A stretch of 64,000 bases of DNA from Callaeas wilsoni (lineage: Eukaryota; Chordata; Aves; Passeriformes; Callaeidae), in assembly GCA_013398955.1 (NCBI GenBank), contig VWPU01003247.1:1-64000 (forward strand), in the 5' to 3' direction. Positions within the stretch are counted from its first letter, which is position 1, and every line of letters starts with the position of its first letter. A model generated the notes under the pieces. The model was not told where the DNA came from. It saw only the letters and a list, made by a program, of their open reading frames with translations, and made no database searches. The position numbers and the translations under genes are program-made. Shown here piece by piece: positions 23,383 to 32,322 of the stretch.

Positions 23383-23640
23383 TCATAGAATCACGGAATG
23401 GTTTTGCTTGGAAAAGCTCTCCAGCTGTTCCCTCAGGAGTGCCAAGGCCACCGCTGACCCATGTCGCCAAGTGCCACATGCATGTGGCTTCTAAATCCCT
23501 CCTGGGATGGCATCTCCACCACAGCCCTGGGTGGCCGTGACAGGGCTGGACCACCCTTTCCATGAAGAAATTTTCCCAATATCCCACCTAAACCTCCCTT
23601 GAGGCCGTTTCCCCTTGTCCTACCCTGCAGCCAGCTGTCA
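23383..23640 (-). mobile_element. CR1 fragment, 'gtgccaaggcc' subfamily
   Basis: ATCATAGAATCACGGAATGG, AGTGCCAAGGCCACCGCTGA, CAAGTGCCACATGCATGTGG, CATCTCCACCACAGCCCTGG and CCATGAAGAAATTTTCCCAA in CR1 order. Confidence 0.9.
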
Positions 23641-25827
23641 GGTTTGCCTCATGGAATGCCCTGCTCCATTTCCCAAACTCTTTCCCAAGCCGTTTTCCTG
23701 TGTTCCCCTCACCCTGGCTGTCCTTCCTCCTGCTCAGGTGCTGATGGAGCCTCTAATTATGGCTTTACTCCTTTTTTCCCTGTAGTGGAACAGAGCCTAC
23801 CCCAAGCATCTTTAAAAATACATCTGCTCTGCACTTCACTAAAACACATGGAATAATAGAAGAAAGTCTGGAGTGGGTGCACCCTGGACCTGCCCAGCTT
23901 TCAAAGGCAGGGGTTCTTTAAAGAACACGGAGCATTTTCTCTGCTCCTGACCCAAAGATGGGACGTGCCAGTAATATCTGAGCAAGGGGTCTTTGTATCC
24001 CTGCCCTCAGCCTGGATCCCTCTGGGATCAGGCCGTGCCTGTTGCTGTCACTGGCATCGCTGCTGCTGGTGGTGCAGCTTCCCCACACCTTTTAAAGCTC
24101 TCTGTGAGCACTCTGAGCTCCATGGGTGGACAGATGGGACCCACTGATGGTCCCCAGAGGTCAGCTATTCCTTCCCTTGTTTCCCAGTGGAGAGATCAGC
24201 CCCTTGGGCATGGGATTTAGTGGGACACAGGGGCTGAGGTGGCACCATTCGCTGTCACCCTGCTGCTCGGGAAGCACAGATGGGCCTGTGCCTTTGAAAC
24301 AAAGTGGGGTGAAGGGGATGTGGAGCAGCTTTACAGCCTAAAGAATGCACCATCCTAAATTATCCTAAAAGATAAAAGACGGGCAGGGCTTCTGCAGGGA
24401 TTTCTTCAAACTCCTCTGCATTTGCCTGCAGTCACCAGACTCCACCTCAGCAGGGCACAGATAACTTTAAACATATCTCTGCACACTTTGGTGCTGGTGG
24501 CACGGCCACGCTGGCCTGGATCATGTCTCTGTCACATCTGAGCACAAGGGGTTTAGATGCCCAAATTCTTAGAGGGTCTTGGCTTTTACAGCAGGAAGAA
24601 GTAACATAAGAGAGTGTGACATGGAGGGAAACAGCTTGGAGTAAGGACCGGATGGCAAGAGACATCCCGGCTACAGCACCAGTGGCCAGGGAGAGCTCCA
24701 GGAACCGGTGTCTGACAGCTCCAGCAGCCCAGAATTGGTGGGCAACTTTCCTTGGGAAGCCCTTGCAGCACCAGGGGTGGGATTCAGCAGGCACACCCCC
24801 ATTTACTGGTGTCTCCATCTGAGCTGGTCATTCAGCACCGTTACAGGCTTTAAGGTGATGAAGGTGCCTCTAAGTCCAGAGTCAGGGGTTGAGATCAGAG
24901 GCTGATATCAGAGCTGAACTGCAACGGAGGCTCCTTGGTCCCTCTCCAGTGACCCTCACTGGCCCAGAGGTCTCCACTCATCTGTGCATCCCTGCTCTGA
25001 GGGCCCCCCAAGCATCTCCATCCGGTCCCTAGTGAATTGCTGGTGTTGATGTTTTGAGTTCTCAGGGTGCCCCATCTCCTGGCCAGGGTGTTGGGGAAGG
25101 GATAAGTCCTGTCCCACCCCGTCAGTCCCATCAGTCTGGAGGTAGATGAGGAATCAAGTCCTCAAAGGTGGCTGAAGCTGAGCTCCTCCTGAAGGAGCTC
25201 TGGGCCAGCCCAGGGGTGGGTTAGCAGGTATCTGTAAATGTGGAACTGCTGCCAAAGCAAGAGACTTGAAGTGTCAAACCTTGCTCATATATCAAACTTC
25301 AGATGAAAACCCAGGGTGAGAGTGGAGTGTCCATTCCAGTCAATATCCCCTTCCCTTAATGCTATTTTGGGTCCAGCGTCAGGCTCAGGGGTGTCCTTTG
25401 TGCCCCAGGAGCAGGGAGTGCCCATGACACCCCTGTGTGTGTCTGTTTTCCTTCCCTCACCTGCTATCCTCACCCTGGGCTTTTCCCACTTCACCCTGTG
25501 CCAGGTGCTCTGCAGAGGGCCTGCATTTGGAGGGATTAGAGGTCCTTTTGGGTACCCAGCCGGGGCCCTGGTGCAGGAGGAGAGACCCTCAGAGGAACAG
25601 GAGCTGGACACAGAACCTGAGACACTGGACCATGCTGGGACCCGTTCCCTGTGTGTCCTGGCTCTCAGAGCTGCACCAGGAAGGAGCAGCGGCTTCTCCC
25701 TGACCTGTGCCCAGGAGTGGCTGTTCGGGAGCAGGGGGCAGGGGAAGCAGAAGAGGCCCTTCACCTCCTTCCAAGCTTTTCCCTAAGGATCCTGGAGGCT
25801 CACACTGGCCTGGGCATAGTGGGAGCT
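23641..25827. other. Non-coding interval, nothing recognised
   Basis: Over 2 kb with no recognised repeat or exon. Opposed open frames of up to 159 codons at 25285-25786 have no identifiable domain. Confidence 0.4.
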
Positions 25828-26165
25828 GCTGGAGAAGGAGCAGAAAGAGGAGTATGAGCAGGGGCTGGAGCAGGAACAGCAGAAGAAAGAGCAGGAGCAG
25901 AAGCAGAGGCAGGAGCAAGGGCAGGAATAGGAGGAGGAGCAGGAGGAGGAGGAGTAGGAACCAAGGTAGGAACAGGAGCAGAAACAGGAGTAGGAGCTGG
26001 AGCAGGGGCAGGAGCTGGGTAGGAGGGGATCGCAAAACGAGTAGGAGTAATAGCAGGAACAAGAAAAGGAGGAGGAGCAGGAACAGGAGTAGGAGCAGGG
26101 ACAGGAGCAGCAGCAGGAGCGGAGACAGGAGCAGGGACAGCAGCAGCAGCAGCAGCAGGATCGAT
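25828..26165. repeat. Degenerate GGAGCA/GGAACA purine-rich tract
   Basis: About 340 bp built from GGAGCA, GGAACA, GGAGTA and GGAGGA hexamers on the plus strand. It gives long false frames of poly-Leu, Ser-Cys and Ala-Pro type. It ends where a CpG-rich block begins. Confidence 0.88.
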
Positions 26166-26915
26166 CTCGGGCCGGCTCCTGCCCGGCGCCCCGGGTGTGA
26201 TGAGTTCTCCAGGCCTCATCGCCGCTCCCAGTGTCTCTCCGCCCGCCCCTCCCGGCCACCAGCCCCGCTGCTCCTCGCCCACAGCTGCCCCATCCCTCGC
26301 TAGGATCCCCTCTTACCTGGCGGCCCCGGGGGCCGGGGGGGTCCCCGGGCGGCCCCGCTCCGGCTCCCCAGCGCAGCGCTTTGCATTTGTGCCTGGGAAA
26401 TACCCACCCGGCGTTTTATGAGCGCGGCTGATAAATATTGCATCGCCCGTGAACTTGGCGGAGCGGGGGCACCGCGGCACCGGCCCCGGCACCGGGCACG
26501 GACCGGGGAGGGGCGCGGGGGCCGCGGGGCGGAGGTGCCGCCAGGAGCGGCTCCGGCTGCCAGGGGGAGCCGCGGAAAGGGGGGGCCGGGGCCCCGCTAA
26601 TGCTGCGCGGAGCCGGTCCGGGGCCCCCCCGGGCAGCACTCAGCATCCCGCCTCATTAAAGTTTCATCGGCAGCGCTCGGCCAAGGTCTATTTATGAAAA
26701 TGCGCTTTTCGCTGCACGGAGAAAACAGGGACGGAGCGCAAGAACAAAGGGATGGGCTTTGGGAAAAGCCCGGGAATAAAGAGAGATGTGCGGGACTGGG
26801 TGCGGGACGGGTCGGGGAGTCCCACGGTGCGGGCAGGGCAGGCAGGGCTCTGTCGGCCACCGCCGAGCTGGCCTCGCTCGCCCAGGTGGAGAAGCTCCTT
26901 CGACAGCTATTTCGC
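26166..26915. promoter_or_regulatory. CpG island without a recognised gene
   Basis: Very GC- and CpG-rich at 26166-26660, with poly-G runs such as at 26332-26341. An AT-containing insert has ATAAATATTGCATC at 26431-26444 and TCTATTTATGAAAA at 26688-26701. It lies 1.5-2 kb beyond the end of the POU4 gene. No protein-coding exon is recognised. Confidence 0.45.
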
Positions 26916-26924
26916 ACAATTTCC

Positions 26925-27245
26925 CCTCTTTTCTTTCTTTTTTTTCTCTTTTTGTGTGTGGGGTTTGGGTTTTGGTTTTGTTGTGGGTTTTTTTTTTTTT
27001 TTTTGTTTCTTTGTGGGGTTTTAGGGTTTTGTTTGTCCGCATTTTTTGTTTGGTTTGTTTTAGGTTTTTTGTTTGCTTGGTTGGTTTTGGTTTTATTTTA
27101 TTTGACTTCGTTTCATTGGTTTACTTTCGTTCATTTTACTTCATTTTATTATATTTTATTTCACTTCATCGTATTTCATTTCACTTTATTTTATTTCTCT
27201 TCATTTTATTCTACTTTATTTTTTCTTGTTTTACTTCGGTTTTCC
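26925..27245. repeat. T-rich low-complexity tract
   Basis: Runs of TTTTTTT, TTTGG and TTTTATTTCAC-like units for about 320 bp on the plus strand. Reading frames through it (F/L/V-rich, up to 211 codons) are artefacts. Confidence 0.85.
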
Positions 27246-27319
27246 CCTGTAAAAGCCGCAGGGTCCCGGCTGTCGGGCTCCAAAACCACGACGTGCGTTT
27301 GCTTATTTTTTCCCCCGAA

Positions 27320-27455
27320 TAAGTTATAAAACAAAACAAGACAAAACGAAATAAAATAACAAACAAAACCCCACAAACAAAAATGCAAACAAACAAAAAA
27401 CCCTCAAACAGAGATAAAACAAAAACACCCCAAACAAACAAAACCAACAAAAGTC
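27320..27455. repeat. A-rich low-complexity tract
   Basis: AAAACAAAACAAG, AAATAAAATAAC and CAAACAAAC units on the plus strand. Its composition is the complement of the T-rich tract 75 bp to its left. Confidence 0.85.
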
Positions 27456-27479
27456 TTGGGGTTTTACCACTTTTTTCTG

Positions 27480-28165
27480 CGTGCCCCCGGGACCTAGCGG
27501 ATCCCCAGGTTCTGATCCCCCAGGACAGAGGGGACCCCCCGGCCCCCGGTTCTGCCCCCCCGTCCCACCGGCCGAGCGACCGAAGCGCGTTTGGGGAGGT
27601 TTCGGTGCCGCCGGCTGCGGGCGAGCGCAGCCGGGAGAGGGGCAATGTCCCTTTCGGAGCCGCTGACGCCGCAGCCCGGGCAGGCGGGGGGTGACAGGGG
27701 GCACCCGGGGTGTCCCCCCTCCCGAGCAGCGCAGGGTGCGGGGTCAGGGTGGCAGCCCGGCCCCGCCGCCGTTCTCAGGAGCGCCCGGGCGCTGCGGGCT
27801 GCGCTCCCCGGCCCCGCCAACCACCCCCGGGCTGCGGGCGAGATCCCCGGGCTGCGGGCGAGACCCCGCGCACCTCCGCACGGCACCGGGCCAAACCCCC
27901 CGCGATGGGCCGGAGGGGAGCCAGGACCCCCGGTCCGCTCGGGGCACCCCCGCTCCGTCCCGCGTGGGCACGGGCGGCTCTGCCCGCCCGCCGCTGCCTC
28001 TCCTGGAGGTTCGTGTCCGTCCCCACGGCGGAGGACGGAGCCGGCCTCCACCCCCGCGGAGGCACCGGCGATGGGCTGGAGGAGCTGCCCGGGGCTCCCG
28101 GGAAAGGGGTGCCCAGGCCAGGGGCTCCCCGGAGCCGCAGTAACTGCAGGAGGCAGGAGGGTGAG
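27480..28165. promoter_or_regulatory. CpG island without a recognised gene
   Basis: Extremely GC- and CpG-rich, immediately downstream of the POU4 3' end. A short direct repeat GGGCTGCGGGCGAGA occurs at about 27829 and 27849. All six frames are largely open from composition. No domain recognised. Confidence 0.45.
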
Positions 28166-28180
28166 GTAAAACGTGCATGA

Positions 28181-29319
28181 TTTATTTGAAATGCTGCAGC
28201 GTACACAGACACCAAAATTTCATTCAGCACACACACAGCGGAACGAAATCTCCTTTAATTCAAAAATTAAAAAAAGAAAATAAAAGAAAAGGAGGCAAAT
28301 TTCTCTATTAAATATGCAAAGGAAAGGGGGAAAAATAAGAGTTTTCTTGCCTTCGAAAGTGCAGAGTTCCCTATGCGCAGAGGCAGCCGCCCCGAGGCCG
28401 GGCCGGGGTCCGTCCCCGCTGCCTCGGGCCGCTCCCGCCGCTCCGCTGAGCCCCAAGGACGTGATTGTCGAAGCGTAGGATTTTATACAGTGAAAACCAT
28501 ACGGAAACCGAACGGTTTGAGTGAAACCAACGCAAAATAAATCTCCATTTCCCCGAACAAACCGCGAGTCCAGGGACGGGCCAATTTTTTTTTTCTTAAA
28601 TCTTTTCTCCTTTTTTTTATCCTTTTTAATTATTTTTTTTTCAATTTAGCCGATGAGGTAGAAACAGAAATGGTACTGCAAAAACGCGATGGGTTTGCGG
28701 GGGGCAAGGGAGAGAACAAAATCATGCAGGTGCGTGTGTGTGCGTGGGTGTGCGGGGACCCTGGCAGCGGGGAGCACCCCGGGTTTACAGCTGGCTTCCA
28801 GCTCGTTTCCTTTCTCATTTCTTTTCCTTTTTTTAAAAATTTTTTTAAAAGAAGAGGAGCGGACACAGAGGAGTGAGCGGTGCCATAGCCCCCAAGCAAG
28901 GCAGGGCTGTGACAGAGACCCACCAGGCTCTCGCTGCTGCTGCCCCAACTCCGGGCACCCCCAAACTTCCCCCTTGGCCTTTTCATTTTGTCTTTTTCCT
29001 TTTTCTCCATCTTTTTTTTTTTTTCTCCAGTTTTATCTACAAAAGCAGTCTGTACCAGTCAGAACAGCGGGGCCACTTCGCCCAGGGGTGAGGAGCAGGC
29101 ACCAAACTGTTCACTTTGCTTTGGGCGCATTTCCCTTTATTTTAAGGTTTATTTTTCCGGTTTTTGTTGTTTGGGTTTTTTTCCAATTTTTTTAAACAAA
29201 ACAAAAAAAAAAGCCAAGAACCCCAAGCCCTGTTTGGAAAGGGCCAGGGGCCAGAATGGCAGCAGGGCGGTCAGGAGAGCAGTACCCCCCCACACACCAC
29301 TGCCTCCCCAGCCCCTTCT
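28181..29319 (-). other. Probable 3' untranslated region of the POU4 gene with alternative poly(A) signals
   Basis: On the minus strand AATAAA hexamers occur 165-185 nt after the stop (29153-29148 and 29141-29136) and again about 1.13 kb after it (28186-28181). The sequence between is rich in A and T runs, with no reading frame resembling a gene. The distal signal lies just before the composition changes to a GC-rich block. The true end is inferred, not shown. Confidence 0.5.
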
Positions 29320-30880
29320 TCAGTAGGTGGCAGAAAATTTCATCCTTTTCTGCTTCTGTCTCTGATTGCAAAACCAGACCCGCACCACGTTCTTCTTCAA
29401 GTCTAACTTCTCGGCGATGGCGGCGATTTTCTCGGAGGAGGGCCGGGGCTGCAGGGCGAAATAGGCCTCCAGCGAGCGCTTCTCGGGGGCGGCGATGGAC
29501 GTGCGCTTGCGCTTCTTGTCCCCCCCCGTGTAGATCTCGGGTTTGGTCATTTTCTCCCTCTGCGCCCTCTCTGCCTCCTCCAGCCACGCTTCCAGGATGG
29601 GCTTGAGGGCCACCATGTTGTTGTGGGACAAGGTGAGGGACTCGAACCTGCAGATGGTGCTTTGGCTGAGGCAGCCCACCCCCGGGATTTTCAGGTTGGC
29701 CAGCGCGGAGCCCACGTCCGCCTGGGTGACCCCCAGCTTGATCCTCCGCTGCTTGAAGCGCTCGGCAAAGGACTCGAGCTCCCGCGGGTCCGTCTCCGTC
29801 TCGGGGCCGGAGATGACGGCGTGGGAAGCGAGGCCGTGGGGGTGGGACATGTTCATAGGCTGGGAGTGGTGGGCCATGTGGTTGATGGCCGACATGTGGG
29901 AGTGAGGGTGCGAAGGCGTGGAGCCCACGTCGGGGCCCGGCACCCCTCCGAGCGGGAGGGCGGAGTTGAGGTGGTCCAGCAGCTCCCCGTCCAGGCCCTG
30001 CGAGGGCTGGTGGTGGTGGTGGTGGGGGTGGTGCGTCGTCAGCACGGACGGGTGGTGCAGGTGGACGGAGGACGAGGTAGGAGTACAGGACACGCTGCTC
30101 ATGGTGTGGTAGGTGGCATCCGGCTTGAAGGGGTGGGTTTTCTGCGACACGATATCCACGGCGGCCAGAGCCTCGGCCCCCCGCAGCAGCGTCTCGTCAA
30201 AGCCCGCAAAGATGTTCCCCTGGATCTGCGCGGAGGGTGGAGGGGGAGAAAAGCGGGAGCGAAAGCAAACCGAGAGAGCGGGAGAGGATTAAAGGGAAGC
30301 AGCGTGATCCTGCTCTGCCCCACAGGCACTGCCGGGGACAGGTAACACGAACCGAACGCTACCCGAGCCCCCCACATAAAAGCACCGGGGTGCCAGACCC
30401 CGAGCGCTCTCCCTCCACGTCGGGCACCCACCGTGCCCTCCGGGGCGACCTCCCCAAAAAGGAGGCAGCGGCAGAGAGGCTGGAGCCGTCGGAGGTCCCG
30501 CAGCCCCGCTCTGCTCCAGCGCTCACACGGAGCGGGGCGGGACGGCCGAACCTCCCCGAGCGGGACCGACCCCCGCGCCCCCCGGCCGCCCCAGACCCCC
30601 TCCCTGCGGGAACAGCCCCCCGCCCGCCGGGCCCGGCGGAGGCAGGAAGGGAAGGACGGACCCCCCGAACCCAAACGAAAGCCAAACCCAAAGGGAAACC
30701 AGAGTAAGTTGGCGAGGGTCGGCGAGTACGGAACCTCCCGAAACCCATGCTGGGGCTTACCTGGGGGGCGGGCAGGCAGGCTCTGCGGATGGCTTCGGAG
30801 CTGGTGTGCAGGTGGGGGTACTTGGGCTCGTGCAGGATGGGGTGCATGCTGAACGCCTGCTTGCTGTTCATGGACATCAT
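29320..30880 (-). CDS. BRN3 (POU4F1-like): POU class 4 (Brn-3 family) homeobox transcription factor, two exons
   Basis: A sequence-specific nuclear transcription factor; POU4 proteins specify sensory and retinal neurons. Join of exon 1 (30880-30761, 40 codons, phase 0) and exon 2 (30225-29320, stop TGA) gives 341 residues. Exon 1 starts at a double ATG (MMSMNSKQ), the family N-terminus. Residues 41-65 form the POU-IV box (GNIFAGFDETLL). Residues about 85-185 are a Ser/Pro/His-rich linker with a His run at 105-112. The POU-specific domain is about 184-262 (ERFKQRRIKLGVTQADVGSA). The homeodomain is 277-336 with W324, F325, C326 and N327 in helix 3 (homeodomain positions 48-51). The C-terminus KRMKFSATY is POU4F1-type, whereas POU4F3 ends KRMKYSAVH. 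The protein lacks the long Gly/Ala tracts of mammalian POU4F1 and differs at POU positions such as C225 and linker IYTGGD, so it may be a separate paralogue. Family assignment is certain; orthology is inferred. Confidence 0.96.
30226..30760 (-). other. Single intron of the POU4 gene
   Basis: On the minus strand exon 1 ends in CAG followed by donor GTAAGC at 30760. The acceptor is CGCGCAG ending at 30226, followed by ATCCAGGGG, which codes IQGN at the start of the POU-IV box. The phase-0 intron after about 40 codons is the conserved position in POU4 genes. Reading through it destroys the conserved protein, so both sites are well supported. The 535-bp intron is GC-rich and lies inside the CpG island. 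Confidence 0.93.
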
Positions 30881-30904
30881 GGTGGGAGCGGAGCGGGGCC
30901 GGCC

Positions 30905-30938
30905 GGGGCAGGGTAGGGCAGGGTAGGGCAGGGCAGGG
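30905..30938 (+). repeat. G-run array with G-quadruplex potential
   Basis: Seven G3-G4 tracts separated by two-base CA or TA spacers lie 25-58 bp upstream of the POU4 start codon, on the strand opposite to the gene. The mRNA sense strand is CCCTACCC-like. Confidence 0.75.
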
Positions 30939-30996
30939 CGCTCCGGGCACCCGGCTCGGGGGCGCGGTATTGTCTGGCTCCGCCGCCCGGCATCAA

Positions 30997-31009
30997 TGGC
31001 ATTATAGCC
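30997..31009 (-). promoter_or_regulatory. TATA-like element of the POU4 gene
   Basis: The minus strand reads GGGCTATAATGCC, about 120 bp upstream of the ATG, in a GC-rich, CpG-rich promoter region. Spacing fits transcription starting about 85-95 bp before the start codon. This is an inference from sequence and position; no cap site is visible. Confidence 0.4.
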
Positions 31010-31115
31010 CGGCCCCCCCGCCCACCGGGAGGGGCCGGGATGGTCCCTCCCACCGCCCGCCCCCGGGCAGTGAGCTCACCCCGCTCAAACCGGGGCTCAC
31101 CCCCCCCCCCCCCCC

Positions 31116-31144
31116 NNNNNNNNNNNNNNNNNNNNNNNNNNNNN
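31116..31144. other. Assembly gap (29 N) beside a poly-C run
   Basis: The gap follows 17 consecutive C at 31099-31115 and lies about 240 bp upstream of the POU4 start codon inside the CpG island. Probably a sequencing dropout; real length unknown. Confidence 0.98.
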
Positions 31145-31484
31145 TTCTGCCCCCCCTCACACCCAGAGCTCCCCGCCCGGCGGTGAACCTCTCTCCCGCC
31201 GGTTTTACTCCCCCAAACCGGGGCTCAGCCCCCCATCTCCGCCCCTCCCCGGCTCTGCTCAGCCCGGGGTTCCCGCAGGTGCGCCCCTCTTCCTGTCACC
31301 CCTTGTCGAGTCGGGTCGGGGAGGCATCACCTCCCGTCCAGCCCTGCCCGCCCCCTGCCCACGCCCTGGCCACCCCCTGCCCGCCCTGCCCGCGGCTCCG
31401 GGCTGCTGTCCCCGGGGGGATTTGGGGAGCAGAACAGCCCGGAACTCGGGGCTGAAGAGGAGCCGTTCCCCTTCTCCCTTTGAA

Positions 31485-32245
31485 GGGAAGAACCTTGGGT
31501 CAAAAATCATAAAAATAACGAAATTAAGAAAAGTTTCACCAACTTTTTTTTTCCCGTTTCAATGCATCTCCCTGGCTCGTTCCCCAAATTCTCCCGTGCA
31601 GAGTCCCATGGGCTCCACGCCTGTCTGTGCAGCCTCTCCATCCTCCCCTCTCCAGCTCATCGCTGCCTCTGCACTCACCCATCCATATGAATTTCCCCAC
31701 AGCCAGTGGCGTTTCCTTCCCTCTCTCCCTCCCTGGCACCAAGGCCAGCTCCTGCCACCACTAAAGTGGAGTTTGGTTGCACTGCTGGATAGAGGGGGCG
31801 AGGGGAGTTGCAGCCCCCCAGATGCTCCCAAAAAGTGCATGAGGAGCGTGACAGCCCCGGCAGCCCAGAGCAGGGGGGCTGACAAGGAGGAACCTCAGTG
31901 CCTGGAGTGATGGAGGACAAGAAGGTCCTTGGTTGTGTTCAGAGCAAACTTCTCAAGGGAACAAGGTGTGCTTGTCCAGCCCCAAAATCCAGCCTCGATG
32001 ATGGCTTTGGTACATAGTGCAGGTGTCTCAGGAGTCAGGCGTAGGATCTGTTTCCCGGTCCCTTTCCCACTCACCTTCTCTACAGAGCCTGAGCACAGCA
32101 CCCTCTGAGTCCATTCTCCTGGGGATCCTGCCAGGTGTCTTGGGACAGACAGGGTCAGCGAGTGTCACAGGGAAAGGAAAATCCTGACCTGACCCCATGA
32201 CCTGATCCCCACCTTACCTGAGAAGCTGAACCATCCCCCAAAAGA
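31485..32245. other. Non-coding interval upstream of the POU4 gene
   Basis: CpG density falls at about 31480. No exon, repeat or specific regulatory motif recognised. Confidence 0.4.
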
Positions 32246-32322
32246 GCATAGAATGGGTTGGGTTGGGAGGCACCTTAAAGACCATCCAGTTCCAGCCCCC
32301 TGCCATGGGCAGGGACACGAGG
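32246..32322 (-). mobile_element. Short CR1 3' fragment
   Basis: CATAGAATGGGTTGGGTTGG, CACCTTAAAGACCATCCAG and CCCTGCCATGGGCAGGGACA; then unrelated sequence. Confidence 0.88.

Larger units (their letters stand above)
29340..31480. promoter_or_regulatory. CpG island over the POU4 gene and promoter
   Basis: CpG dinucleotides are dense from exon 2 through the intron, exon 1 and about 600 bp upstream. This is typical of developmental transcription factor genes, which are usually under Polycomb control. A poly-C run and a 29-base gap (31116-31144) interrupt the upstream part. Confidence 0.7.

Noticed and set aside
25589..26303. Poly-Leu, Ser-Cys and Ala-Pro rich frames that look like membrane or low-complexity proteins
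   Set aside because: All arise from the GGAGCA-type purine tract read in different phases.
26694..27329. 211-codon plus frame with a hydrophobic, membrane-like part
   Set aside because: The hydrophobic residues come from the T-rich low-complexity tract, not from a real transmembrane protein.
29623..30345. 240-codon plus-strand frame antisense to POU4 exon 2
   Set aside because: A shadow of the GC-rich coding exon; its sequence (V/G/R-rich) matches no family.
30099..30950. 283-codon minus frame across the POU4 intron
   Set aside because: It is in another phase, spans the intron and lacks all POU4 motifs. The spliced product explains the region.
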